A stretch of DNA of 64,000 nucleotides from Tigriopus japonicus (Eukaryota > Arthropoda > Copepoda > Harpacticoida > Harpacticidae): positions 4,080,390 through 4,144,389 of the forward strand of contig CM021321.1 in NCBI GenBank assembly GCA_010645155.1, in the 5' to 3' direction. The position numbers and the translations under genes are program-made. The notes below the pieces were generated by a model that saw only the letters and a program-made list of their open reading frames with translations, was not told where the DNA came from and did no database searches. Positions 45,870 through 57,913 of this stretch are shown in pieces. Numbering within the stretch: the stretch's first letter is position 1; each line of letters begins with the position of its first letter.

Positions 45870-48800
45870 TTATTGATTTTCCTCAAAATGTTCCGAATTG
45901 TGTTGTGTTGCACCTTCCGCTGAAGTTTCTTGGATTCGGAACCTTTCATGATGAAATCTCTCCATTTGAGGATCCGTCAGAATTGGAGACGAATCTCCTC
46001 GAGGTTGAACAGGAGAGAGGTCCATGTTTAAGGCGTCTTCTGCATTCATTCCGCGGGTGACCTCTTCCACTAAATTGGCCTCAATGACTAAACCAAAAAA
46101 CGGATTGAATTAAGTTTGCTTCATAACAGAACTATAGGCCAGTTTGTTGAGTAATTTTGTAAACAAAAGAAGCATATGAAACAAAGTAGAAGTAAGGTCG
46201 GTTGTTGAGGTAGTTTTGAAGTTCAGTGAAAGCATGTCTGGAAACAAAAGAAGCATATGAAATGGAGTAGAAATAACCATGCCTGATCAAGTTTTGGTAC
46301 ATAAGCTGCGTTTTTCAATCACAGTTCATAAAGCGAAACTTGATCGAGCATGGTTTTTTCTACTCCATCTCATATGCTTCTTTTATGTTATTTCTACTAT
46401 GTCTCATATGCTTCTTTATGCTTCAAAAGCCCTCAACAACTGACCTTACGTTATTCAAAAAGCAAGGATAAAGAATGAAAATGGGCCCTATTTAGGCTTT
46501 GTATGGACGATGTTGCTAAGAACTCTGACCTTAAGGTAATCTAGATAAAAACATTTAACAGCTTTATTTTTCTTTCCTATGAGATGTTTGTTTAAAGAGG
46601 TCCTTCAACTAAAAAGGATTTGACCATTTTTGAAACAAAAACCATGTTGGTTGAATGGAAAAGGCGTTTTTTCTATATACCAAATATTTTTGGAATTTTA
46701 AAATAATTTTAAATAATATATTTTCTTTAAAATGGAAATAACGCAGCACAAAAAAGACCGCTACGCAGTGGATTTTGAAGGATTCATCCTAATCTCTGGG
46801 CACATTTCTAGGAAGATTGTATTAGATATCGAAATGTAAAATTGAAAAAGAAACCCACATTCAAATGTTGAGCGAAAAATTTCAAAAAATAAAATAATGG
46901 AAAATCAATATTAAGAAACAGTGTGAATTAAACAGAAGCAGTAACACGAGAAATATTTTTTTTAACCCCGTTCCTGAAATCCAAAAAGGACTGGACCAAT
47001 CTTTACAAACGACGCTTACAGATTTTTAAATTTATACGGGAAAAAAAGTATTTTTTTTTCGAAGTATATTCAAGTGACCAAACATTCCCAACCATAATGA
47101 TGGAGCAATACTTTTTGTGCCTCTGTTGGTCATTTTGCCGTAAAAGAAACTCTTTTACCGCTTTTTTCTAGTCTAAAACCTCTTAGTATACTAATTTTGA
47201 TAACCTGTTGGTAAATTTTTAAAAGCACTTACAAATGCCGTCCACCAATCTGAGCAAGGGTCCCTTTTCCCTGACTGTGTTGTATCCTGCACAATGACTG
47301 CATTTGATCCCCAAGATGTGGAACGACGATCTCGATGTCTTCAGGCAATCCCGACAATAGGATAATGCAAAGAGACTCTGCAAAACAATTAATTCAACCA
47401 TTTTACCTTAACCTAACAAGTTTAGACGACAGTTCCTCTTGTCCGATTTTATCAAGGTTTATGAAACAATGAAGATTGTCATTTAGAGGTCAGTTGTTGA
47501 GGGCGTTTAGAAGTATACCAGATTGAAGCATAGAAGAAGCATATGTGACGGAGTTGAAATAAGGTCGGTTGTTGAGGTAATTTGGAAGTACAGTAGAAGC
47601 ATACCTAGAAACACAAAAGAAGCATATGAGACGGAGTAGAAATAGCATGCTCGATCAAGTTTTACAACATAAGCTGTGATGGAAAAACGCAGCTTATGTA
47701 GTAAAACTTGATCGAGCATGGTTATTTTTACTCCATCTCACATGCTTCTTTTGTACTTCTTCTTTGCTTCTAGATATGCTTCTACTATACTTCCAAACTA
47801 CCTCAACAACCGACCTATAACCTTGCTTGACCAAGCTTCCCATATACTTTTTCTATGCTTCTAGATATACTTCTACTTCTGACGGATTTCGAGTGCGATT
47901 TTTGAAATAGTTTTGCCATTTTGGTCCTTAAAGGTCAAAAAGCTTACCATCACCACCAAACTTCTCAAAGGGCAAGATATCTAATCTCCAAGTAAAATAT
48001 GGCAGCACTACCACAAGTCCATTATTATGACTACTGATGGAACTCGAACTCGATTTAGTTCGAGTGTTGCTGCATTGGTCTTGCTTTCGGTCTCTGATCA
48101 AAAAGTTTAATACAACCTCTCTTTAAAATAACAATCAAACTTTGAGGCAAAAATCGCAACACTCTCAACTCGAAACCCATCACTAGCTTCTAGTACACTT
48201 CCAAAAGCCCTCAACAACTGACCTAGTATATATTACCTGATAAACGGCTGGTAACGGAGTCTCATCGATTTGTTGATCATAGAGCTTCCACATATCCCTC
48301 ATATCGACCAAGCTATGAGCACAAACGGGGCAGAAAAAATGGCCTGATCGGACCAACTGATCAAAACACGATTTGTGGATCAAATGGTTACAAGGGGGGA
48401 TTTGGCTTGGTTCTCGGGAGGTGTGAATATCTTCTTGGCAGATTGGGCAATTGGCTCGAGAGAGATTTTCGATGCACTAAAAGAGAACAGATCAATTCAA
48501 AGACATCTTCATTGTCTAGACCTGTGTGGTAGTTTATGTAAAAATCGATAGACTTTTGGGAAGAATAATTCTAAGAAAATATTACGAATTGTTTCTCTTT
48601 CGTTGTAATGTTGATGGTCAATATGTCCATATACAGGGTTGCTATAAATTAGAGTCCTCCAAACACAAAAGGATATTAAGAAGTTAACTTGAGATCCAAA
48701 TAACTTGAAAACTACTACAATCAACCCAACACTTTGCTATCTTCGTCTCATATTTTTCATAATTTTTTTGGAGAAAGGGGTGTGGGTTGGGAATACTTCC

Positions 48801-51800
48801 AGCCAAAAACAACTGAAATTTTACTATGGTAACAATCCTTCTTATGAGCGCTAAAAGAAAGGATGTTTTTTGAAAAAGAGCGTGCGTGCACCCTGCGGCG
48901 AAAGTTTTTGCAATCATACTTTGAACTTAAATATAATAGTAATGCGTGGACAGATTGCAATGAACAAATATCCAGCATGCCCTACTAGCTTATAAAGTGT
49001 TTTTGAACTAGTTTGGAACGTAAATAGCTGAGTGATGCATCATTGCTGGAACAACAAATGTCACTTCGAAGTCCGGTGTTTTCTTCATGTGAGGCTCTAC
49101 CTAATTTTAAACCATTGTAAAAAGACAGTGAATGGAGGAAATCAAATTTTACTCGGTTCTGGAGAAAGGGGCGTGGGTTGGGAACACCTCCAGTCAAAAA
49201 CAACTGAAATTTTACTATCCACCATGATTCAAAAGCCCATAGAATCTCGACCGTTCACCAAGGAAAGACGCCCTAAAAATGAGGACAAACTTTGAGCCGT
49301 CCATATTTTCCAAATTGGTCGATAGCATACCAAATATCAGTTCCAAGAATTGAGAGACTACTTGAGGATAGATTGGATTTTGAGTCGTTCAAATACATCA
49401 CAAAAATATTGTGGTTCAAAATTATGACAAAACTTTTAAATATCAAAGTGTACCTTGGGTAGGGGAGTCGTTCTTAAAAAATCATAGTTTTACAAGTAAA
49501 GAGTCAATCAATTCCAAAAATACTTTGCCTGAGTCAAGAAGCCTGAGTATAGCCATAACTCTTTGCTTCAATTAGTTATTTTACAATTTAATCTGTGTGT
49601 AAAAAATGTGCCACGAGTGATTTTTAATTTGGTTGCAGACTCTAATTCGTTCCAACCTGTCCTCTGTTTTGGTGTCCCAAGTGACTCCCATTTTATTACA
49701 ATATATTAATTGAGACTATTGATGAACCGAAAGGGCTCATAACCGAAAGTTTCGGCCGAAAGAGGGCTTAATCGAAACCGAAAGCAGCTGACTACAAAGG
49801 AGTATAAATGCAAAATCCACCTTAAAAATTAGATTGCTCATGTGTTCGATGTTGGATAGTCGCAAATTTTGAAAAATCGGGAAACTTAAATTTCAAAGTT
49901 CAAATCTTTTTTTCGATTTTGTTGTCAAACTCCAATCCTTATAGTGCATGTCTGCTTTCGGTTTCGGTAGGCATAACCGAAACCGAAACCGAAATTTTGG
50001 CCAAATTTCGGCGCTTTCGATCCATCACCATTTGAGATAACGACGAATTAAGGTTTTGACTTTTTCATCTTTCCTTTGAAACTAAAGGTTTCTCTTTTTA
50101 TTTAATGAAAATATCACCAAAGGAGAAAATCCTCACTATTTATCCCAGAAGAGAAAAGAAGGACAATGGAGATCCTCAAGTACGTAACTGCGGCAGACGT
50201 TCTCATCTCTTAAGCTTTAGAACTTCCTTACCCGGTGATTCCCTTCGAGGTGTTTGGGCAAACACATGTTACACGTTGGACAATGGAAGAAGTTCTCGCG
50301 TCCTCCGATGCGACAAATACCACACCCATCACAATGAAATTGCTGTTTATCTTCATCATCGAAGAGCTTGCATTCAAAGCAGAAATACTGAAACGCCAAT
50401 AAAGCCTCATGTATGAGTGGATAAGCGGTTAAAACATGAAATTTGTTTAACTACCTTTCCAAATATCACTCCACAGGATTGGCAATCCTTTCGGACATCT
50501 TGGCGCGTGGCACACGTGGAACAAACCAGTTCTTGAACATCTTCACGTTGAAGGACATGTTGTTCCATTTGATCATGGCAGAACCGGCAGCGGTACGTTT
50601 TTTGGCAACATGGTGTCTGAATAACAATGAGAAGGTTTAATTTATCATCGTATTACAGCCTTTTTGCTTCAAAGAGGTTTGGGGTATGGAACAAGCGATT
50701 ATGGGTCACAAGAGCAAATTTAGAATGTACAAAAGCCCAAGGTTGCATGTTGACGAAAGTAGAGAAACAATAGAGCAATTCATAATCAAGTTCTCGAGTA
50801 AAATGTTGACCCAAGAGCATACTTAAAACACTACTCAAAGTATACCGAAAGACCTGAATGATTTTTTAGAGAATGCCAAAATCAAGTCAGATTCATGGCT
50901 TTTGAGTATACACTTGCCCATTGCTGCGTTTCAAACGGAACTGATGACTTGAGAGCATCGTTTAAGTGGCTTAATTTTAGTACACTCTAAAACAGGGGTC
51001 GGCAACCATTGGACCGGGGCCCACATGTGGGCCCAAAGCTGATTTTTTGCGGCCCAGGAGCCATGTGGAAAGACCAAAATAGTGGGCTTAAAAGTCATTC
51101 ACAGTACTATGCCTCTGGGCTCACAACTCAGCGACCGTTCATTTTGGGCCTTGTAACCATCAGCTACTGTTTGGCGGGCACTAGCCCAAAATCTGTTGCC
51201 GATCCCTGCTTTATAAGAATCTTAAAAGCGTTAGCATACGGCCCTGCGTTCGAAAGGCAATATCCAGGCCAAGAGTATACTTGCGGAAGGGTATTTACTT
51301 GACTCTTGTATACTTGAACTAGTTGCCTTCTGGACGTTAACAAGCCACCTTTTGTCCAAGATGAAAGAGTTTCTCAAGTGCGTTTTCCCCAGTCTGATAT
51401 CCGGGCTATTTGCCAGGTTTACAAGATTGTTGTGCTTGCTCCACATTCTGGAGCAAATGCAACATCTTTCAATGACTGGGGGGAAATCAAAGGCCAAAGT
51501 CAAGGGCAAACGAGTTTGCCAAGATTTTTTGAACGAGTCTGTCTTGTCTGTCAGTGGGAAATATGCAGCCAGCATCTTATTCGTCCTTCCAAGCTCAAAT
51601 CGTCCATGAACTCTTCTTGAACATGTTTGTGGAACTTTAAGTAGTACTAGAGGATTGATTATTTGGGTTACACATCTTTTTTGCCGCCCTTCGTTTTGGA
51701 ACAGCTTTCACTTAGTCGATTTTGTTCGCAACCACAAGTATTTACTTGCCTAGTTGGTGATCAATCAAGTGGTAACATCTAAAACGCCTTTCAGGAAAGC

Positions 51801-52875
51801 GAACTCTAAGAATGAAGGAGCAAAAAGGTGAACGAGGAGTCATTTGAGGATTGCTGGGTGGCAAAAAGCATTACTTCGTGAAAGGAACCAAGGACCATAA
51901 TACTTAATGGAACAAGACTCGGAGTTCAGAGTTAACATAAAATATTCCCTCAACGCTTTTTCATTTATTCATGGCGTCAACCGAATCGAATCCAAATCCA
52001 AACAGAGTTTGTGGAACAAAGTCAATTAGTAGGAACTAATGTTGCTCCCTCAGACCAATCTCAACGAAAGCTGATAGATCTCTGTGATCTCGCAGAGCTG
52101 ACTCATTCCCTTGTAAATACCAAGAAATATCTTCTTTCACCAAGATGGCAATCTTAAGGGAGACGAAAGAGCCCTCTTTCTCCCTCTTCTTCTCTATCTT
52201 GGCACACGTTTGCCATTAGCATGTTATAACATGGAACCATCCAGATGGCTCCAATACCAGAGTCACGCAAACTTCTACCCTCAGATTCAATATCAAATCC
52301 TTCTCTTGGCCTCAAAACCTTCGTTTGGCTGGCTAGTTTCAGGTTATAAAGACTAAAATACTCAAATAAAAGAGGTACAAGTGTGCCAAACCGGCATCAA
52401 AGTAAGACGATCCTGTTCCAAATACAAAGAGTTTTTCATTGGTTCCAAGGGGAGAAGAAATCGAGAAGGGGAAAACGATGTCAGCTGCCTGGATCACTCT
52501 TGGTCTTCTTTCTTTTCTTCCTCCAATCCAGCATGGAATGGAACCAAAGAAAGGGAAGAGGGAGGAAAAGGAATGAGGGGAGCGAGGAAAGAGAGCCAAG
52601 AAGATCTTTGTGTACTTCATTTGGAATTAGAAAGAAGACTTTCCCTTTCATTTACTAGGTCAATCGATATTTCTGGCTGAGGCTTGGAGGGTGAACACCA
52701 AGATTGGAACAAATATCGACCTTTGAAAAGTAATGCTAACATAATTTTTTTTCCTCCTTACGTAGAATTCGCAGTTCCTCTTGTAGTGATCACAACCGTA
52801 ATGAGTTGAGGTCACTTTTCGGCGAACCGATTTGGAAGGATGTTCCTCAGGTTCCTTGGACGTGATTGAAGTCAT
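45870..52875 (-). CDS. RCHY1: RCHY1/Pirh2-type E3 ubiquitin ligase
   Basis: Six exons, 52875-52762, 50616-50455, 50387-50232, 48476-48237, 47377-47233 and 46087-45870, close in phase for 344 residues. In order: a CHY zinc finger starting [13 protein letters not shown], with [13 protein letters not shown] (about residues 28-90); a CTCHY finger with [12 protein letters not shown] and [10 protein letters not shown] (about 93-142); a RING ([25 protein letters not shown], about 154-200); and a rubredoxin-like ribbon ([15 protein letters not shown], about 229-265). This architecture is specific to RCHY1, which ubiquitinates p53 and other substrates. The extra C-terminal tail (about 273-344, acidic and Pro/Ser-containing) is longer than in vertebrates. 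Four of its five introns contain repeats. Confidence 0.96.
46194..46447. mobile_element. Palindromic MITE, family P1 copy 1 (254 bp)
   Basis: Begins AAGGTCGGTTGTTGAGG and ends with the inverse CCCTCAACAACTGACCTT. The two halves fold on each other (AGAAGCATATGA, GATCGAGCATGG). It lies in RCHY1 intron 5. Confidence 0.8.
47562..47816. mobile_element. Family P1 copy 3, nested (255 bp)
   Basis: Starts AGGTCGGTTGTTGAGG, ends CCTCAACAACCGACCT, with the same internal blocks as the copies at 46194 and 60305 (AGAAGCATATGAGACGG, CTTGATCGAGCATGG). Confidence 0.8.
47879..48183. mobile_element. About 300-bp MITE, family M1 copy 2
   Basis: Aligns with 33679-33981: ATGGCAGCACTACC, GATGGAACTCGAACTCG, TTCGAGTGTTGC. 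The ends GACGGATTTCGAG and (inward) GTGATGGGTTTCGAG are inverted repeats. Confidence 0.75.
48770..48827. repeat. 58-bp direct repeat, copy A
   Basis: GGAGAAAGGGGTGTGGGTTG followed by a conserved CAAAAACAACTGAAATTTT; copy B is at 49161-49218 in the same orientation, about 390 bp away, in RCHY1 intron 3. Confidence 0.75.
49161..49218. repeat. 58-bp direct repeat, copy B
   Basis: Matches copy A with a handful of substitutions. No element ends were found around the pair. Confidence 0.75.
49717..50030. mobile_element. 314-bp hAT-like MITE with CCGAAA repeats
   Basis: The ends TATTGATGAACCGAAAG and (inward) TGGTGATGGATCGAAAG are inverted repeats. Both subterminal zones repeat AACCGAAACCGAAA. The flanks ATTGAGAC and TTTGAGAT only partly match, so the exact edges are uncertain by a few bases. 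RCHY1 intron 3. Confidence 0.65.
50993..51208 (+). mobile_element. 216-bp hAT-like MITE, family H1 copy 2
   Basis: The ends are CAGGGGTCGGCAACC and, inward from the right, CAGGGATCGGCAACA. Flanks CTCTAAAA and CTTTATAA agree at 6 of 8. The interior matches the 40810 element in inverse orientation (CCAAAATAGTGGGC, GGGCCCACA). It lies in RCHY1 intron 1. Confidence 0.82.
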
Positions 52876-53244
52876 ACTTGTTGGTCAAGAATCAGTCTTG
52901 CGATGCACATTGAGCTTTTATTTAACACAATGGAGTTTGAGCGTTCGGATAGGATATGTTCACATTGGCTGAGCAAGACCTGGGTTGGAATTTTGTGGAG
53001 AACACCAAGTACACTAAGAACTATTCCAGAGGCGAGAGGCTCAAATGTGCTTCGTTTCGTTCTCAATCCCACTCTGATAGAGGAATGATGTCAGAGAGAG
53101 GGCGAACTTCCCGTTCACGGCCATACACAATGAGAAAGAGGAGGAAGAGGTCGTTCGACAAGAAAGCTCCTACTCGCAAAAAAAGGACGGAATGTTGCAG
53201 AGACAGTTCCAAACCTTGATTTGGAGTTTGGAAGAGGATTGTGA
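52876..53244. other. RCHY1 upstream region
   Basis: Gene-free stretch between the RCHY1 start codon and the large palindromic element; it should hold the promoter. No motif is clear enough to name. Confidence 0.4.
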
Positions 53245-53251
53245 CTTCAGT

Positions 53252-54356
53252 CAAGAAGTACTGAAAACTTGAGTGGGAGGCCAACGGTGAGAATTATGAT
53301 TTTTAGAAGTATGAATTTAATTGCGTTCTTCTGCAAACGAGACCTGCCTTGTATCCAGTAGACGGCATATTTCAAATTTCAGCTCAATCGAATGATAGAG
53401 TGAAAAGTTATGCCTTCTCAAACTTATGTACTGAAGAGAACATAGAATGAATGAGTTCGCCCTTTTGTGGTAAAGCAATTAGACATGCACAAGGTTGCTC
53501 CAAGTGAGCGTTTTAAATCATTCCGCGGGCGGCAAAACAAGGCCGTTGGCTGTGCTGTGCTGCTCAGCCCATTTTGGCGAATCCAAGTTTTTCCCATTTT
53601 GACGAGCATTTGATGATTCTAGGTCCTTGGAAACGATCGGTATTTCACTTAAGGATACCTTGGCTGGAATTGGGTCAATAATATGCAAAAAATATTATTA
53701 GGGTGATTGATATAAAAGCAAGTAAGCAAGCCTTGTGCTATTGCAAAAATAGGACTTAACATTGATCCAAACACTAATATAAAGATGCTGATTTATTCAG
53801 TGGGTTCCAAAGAATCATTTAAATATTTCAAAGTACTTAACATACAGAGAAATGCATTATTTTTTAACGCTTCTTTCTTTTAAGATCTAATCTTTTCTGT
53901 ATCATTTTCTAGCAAACAAATTGGGCATATTTTCAACCAAGTGTAAGCAGAGGGATCAAAACGTAAAATTTAGATCGTTTCCAGGGACCTAGAATCATCA
54001 AATGCACGTTAAAATGGGAAAAACTTGGATTCGCCAAAATGGGCTGAGCAGCACAGCACAGCCAACGGCCCTGTTTTGCCGCCCGCGGAATGATTTAAAA
54101 CGCTCACTTGAAGCAACCTTACACATGTCCTATTACCACAAAAGGGCTAGTTTATTCAATCTCGGTAGGATTTGCACTGAACTTTGACTGAGAATAACTT
54201 TTGACTCCGACGTTCGATTGAGTTGAAAATTGATATACATATTCTTATCAACATAGACAAGGTCTCATTTTCAGAAGAACGTAATTGAACCGTTCCTAAT
54301 GGAAATCATGATTCCTCTCGTTAGCCTCCCAGTCTAAAGAAATTCAGTGGTTCTTA
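53252..54356. mobile_element. 1105-bp palindromic element related to the 15065 MITE
   Basis: Left and right arms are inverted copies over about 390 bp each; a particularly close part includes CCGCGGGCGGCAAAACA (left arm) and its inverse in the right arm (around 54080). The ends CAAGAAGTACTGAA and (inward) TAAGAACCACTGAATT match those of the 15065 element. The flanks CTTCAGT and CTTCACT agree at 6 of 7. It starts about 380 bp upstream of RCHY1. No protein-coding frame is evident. Confidence 0.82.
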
Positions 54357-54363
54357 CTTCACT

Positions 54364-54808
54364 TGATGGTCAAGAAAGAAATTCAATCCAAGCTTGAGAA
54401 TACGTCAATAGATCGAGGCAAAACAAAGGCAAAGTCTCTTGAGCAATCATTGTGTTTAAACTTGGTCTCTTTAATCTTAAAATTGATTTCTTTTCATATT
54501 TCTAGCCTATTTGAGTCCAGCTAAGAAATTATTGGGTTAAAAAAAATCATGTTTTGTGATCGTAAAAAGATTTCACAAGAGAACCCCGGGTTATTTATTT
54601 TTAAGATTGAAGCTAAACCATTAACCAGGGATTTCTAAAATATTGAATGTTGGATGACTAACAATGCGGAGGGTAAAACAGTACAAAAAATGATTTGTCT
54701 TTTCAATATACTATTTTAACCTCCCCCGTGATCATCTGTCAAACATCCAGTAGAGTTAGATATCAATAACTCACTTGCTTTAACTAACTAATTATTTTTT
54801 GGGTAAAT
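54364..54808. other. Gene-free stretch between elements
   Basis: Nothing supported apart from AT-rich sequence. Confidence 0.4.
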
Positions 54809-54816
54809 ATCTACAA

Positions 54817-55021
54817 CAGGGGTGTGCAAACCCTGGCCCGCGGGCCAAATGTGGCCCGCGAGAGGATCTGTCATTTTCAATAGATTGTGGCCCGCAGCAT
54901 GATTTTAGCATAGCCCGTGAATTTTAAACTAGAAATTATTTGCCGTGTTGGATGGTATGGCCCGCGAGCGCCAACGGTCCGGCCAATTTGGCCCACTGCT
55001 AAATAAGTTTGCACACCCCTG
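54817..55021. mobile_element. 205-bp hAT-like MITE
   Basis: Perfect inverted ends CAGGGGTGTGCAAAC, perfect 8-bp duplication ATCTACAA (54809-54816 and 55022-55029). The interior repeats GGCCCGCGGGCC and GTGGCCCGCGAG, reminiscent of Charlie-type hAT derivatives. Confidence 0.92.
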
Positions 55022-55127
55022 ATCTACAAGATAGAAGTTAATATTCATCCACTGAGAGTGTTAAGCATACATCTCCAAACTTAATCATATGACCTCATGG
55101 ATCAACTTTCCAAAAGAGGGTTACTAC

Positions 55128-55858
55128 TAGAGCTGTGCATCGGATCCGAAAGGTCCTCCAAATCCAATCCGAACTGAATTTTCATAATCCGAACGAATCG
55201 GAATCCGAAAATTTGCCGCTCAATCCGAACGAATCCGAATCCGAAAATTTGCCGTGCAATCCGAGAAAATCAGAACTCCTAAATTCAAAGTATTTTAGAA
55301 AAGACGTGTTATTGGAAGTTTAGATGGGCATTCTAATAACATTTCCTTGGTGTTGAGAATTGCAGGAAGAAATCTCTCCACCCTTAAATGACCTCGTGAA
55401 AGGAGCAAATAGTTTTTACTCTTTGATAACACCTACAACAATGCATGGCCAAGCTGAGTGGCTGAATGGTAAGATTTGCTAATTGAATCAACTTAATTTT
55501 TCAATCTTTTAACACTATGGTATATTTGATAACACATGAGACAATTAAATAACTTCCAGAAAAATAAAAAAATTCCTTAGTTGAAGGTCCGGAAATTATA
55601 TTATAAAATCAAGAAAAAAAGTTACAAAATGGAAATCTAGAGAATTGAAATTTCGAAGAAAATGGTCTGAAAAGTTCGGATTGTATCGGATTCGAAAAAA
55701 ATATTTCGCTAATCCGAATCCGAATATGACATGCTTTGACGAATCCGAGCGAATCCGAATCCGAAAATTCGCGCCAAAATCCGAACAAATCCGAATCCGA
55801 AAATTTGCCGCTCAATCCGAACGAATCCGAACCTGATCGGATCCGATGCACAGCTCTA
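55128..55858. mobile_element. 731-bp hAT-like element with AATCCGAA repeats
   Basis: Perfect 22-bp inverted ends starting TAGAGCTGTGCATCGGATCC. Flanks GTTACTAC and GTTGCTAC agree at 7 of 8. Each end carries a block of AATCCGAACGAATCCGAA units in inverted arrangement. No transposase frame remains. Confidence 0.92.
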
Positions 55859-55886
55859 GTTGCTACTAACCCTGTAGCTGCTATTA

Positions 55887-56224
55887 CAAAAGCCCATGGG
55901 AAAGAAGCGCCATAAGAGCACTAACGACACTGACTTTAACATGAAGCTTTAAAAAAGCCAAATAAGCTACGAAGTGCAAGAGAAATTAACACGGCAAACA
56001 GGAGCCTTTTAATGAAAAATATCCATAGAAGGGCTGGGATACATCTTTTGTAATCCAAAGACTGGAATAATCCTAATTGGCATGATCCATATTGATTGCA
56101 AAATTGAATTTCCTTTCAACTTGAACTTCCTGATTGACAGTGGCGGCAACAACGGTAAAAAATTGAAGCCATGAAAAAGCCAAACAACGTGACCGTATTG
56201 ACGCTTCTTGCCCATGAGCTTCTT
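55887..56224. mobile_element. 338-bp TA-flanked MITE, family T1 copy 1
   Basis: Inverted ends CAAAAGCCCATGGGAAAGAAG and (inward) AAGAAGCTCATGGGCAAGAAG, with TA immediately outside both ends, as in Tc1/mariner derivatives. It aligns along its whole length with the copy at 58217. Confidence 0.85.
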
Positions 56225-56226
56225 TA

Positions 56227-57913
56227 GTTGACATGAGGGCGGGATATCATTTTAAGACCATGAGAGGGGTTTTAATTTATGTGAAAGTCATCTAGGAGGC
56301 AACAGTGCCAGTTTATAATTTTTAAAGTCGAGGAATGAAATTAGTTTGGATGCAAACCTCTTTGGTAATCCTGACTTACCCCAACGGTTGAAAAAAAATC
56401 ATAAGTCATTGAATTATATGTTGTAAGGTCTATTCTTTTAGTGTTGCAAGGCTCCAACTGAGAACCATTGAACCAAAAAATCCCTCAAACAAGAAAGGGC
56501 TCCACAAAATTTGATTCTATAATTGTGCACATTTTTGCTGATTTATAATATTGTCACAAAGAATGAGACCCTTTCGAAAACAAAAGAAACATTGAATAAA
56601 TAAATCTCCATTTTTGAAGAATATTAAAGGTAAGCTTTATTTTCGTCGACTATTGAGTTTGCAAGTTCTTTTGATATTATGCAATAAAATTAACAATGCA
56701 TCTGAAGGTAAATTTAGTCAAACACATTTTTTATGTCATTCACTAAAACATTGGCTTTGATACACGATCGTTTGGAACCTCAAACGAGAGGGGTTTTGTG
56801 TTCAAATATCCTGTTTGATTTGTTAAATTTATTGCGACGTATCCACATCAATGTTTTTACAATAATTGTGCGAAATGTGGAATGCGTGTAGTGGGTGCCC
56901 ACATATTAAACATTTGCTAAAGATTTGTTAAAGTTACTTCTTTAACAGTTGAAATTCTTTCTTTTACGGAGTTTTTTTCTCAATGTACCTATGATTTCAA
57001 ACAAGGAAGTAGTGGTTTTTGCTTCAAAAGAAACTTGAAGCTCACGTTGTTTTTCCAATTTCAACCATCTGATTTTCAAGACACAGACTTTTTAGGTAAA
57101 TTACTCAACAGAGAATTAAGGCCGTAAATAAAATCCTACCGTTGCTTCGATACAAATTGGAAAATGGTTCTTTGGTGACAGAGTACAAAGTTTATACGAA
57201 AGTAAATCGGGTTGACCAATAAATTGGATTGTTGATATCAATATCTTCTAATCTCAATAAAATACTAGCACCGAAATGATCTAGCATCTCCCAAGGTTCT
57301 CCATCAATTGATTGGTCAAGGAAGTTTCATCTCCATTCTATCATTTAAGATGATCAATACGCGTCCAAACTTTGGGGATTGATGAATTTCCCAAGGCCAA
57401 GTCCATTTTCGATCTCCGTATCTCATTTTCTTAGTTCCTTTCCTTCACAAAATCTAAGATTTTACCGTTGACCTGATTTGCAACATGTCGAAATTGGACA
57501 AGAAGTGCATTTAAATTTCGACCACAATTTCCGTAACCAGTTGGCGTCTCATAAACGTTGCTAAAGAAGCAAAACCATGGGATTGCATGGTTTGAATCTC
57601 ATCCTCCGGCCATTTTTGCATGCAAACTCTCTAAGTTTTGAACACAGATAGAAAGAAATAGTGCATGCGAGCAAATGCATTAGCCTCAACCATTGGTTGG
57701 TTGTCTTCTACCACGTAGAAATGACGTGTAACCACCTGAAGACATGTGCAAGACATGTGCTGGTGGTTGATGTACCGGCCAGAGCAGGAAGAGTTCGCTT
57801 GGAGAACTTTTCCGAAGCAGTCAGCAAAATTTCTTTTTCCTACCTGAGCTGACTTGAAACTTTGAAGCCAGGAGAACAAGTCGTCCAGAAAAGTGTGTTG
57901 TTTTTCCTTAACC
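56227..57913. other. Gene-free stretch upstream of the signal-peptide exon
   Basis: No exon or element ends are supported. The last few hundred bases would be the promoter and leader of the exon at 57914 if it is used. Confidence 0.4.

Larger units (their letters stand above)
47487..48224. mobile_element. Family P1 copy 2, outer element carrying two insertions
   Basis: The outer ends AGGTCAGTTGTTGAGGG and CCCTCAACAACTGACCT bracket a second full P1 copy (47562-47816) and an M1-type MITE (47879-48183). The nest fills most of RCHY1 intron 4 and stops 12 bp from the donor of the RING exon. Confidence 0.75.

Noticed and set aside
55135..55851. Frames rich in Asn-Pro-Asn-Glu-Ser or Ser-Asp-Ser-Asp
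   Set aside because: They arise from the AATCCGAA repeats at the ends of the hAT-like element.
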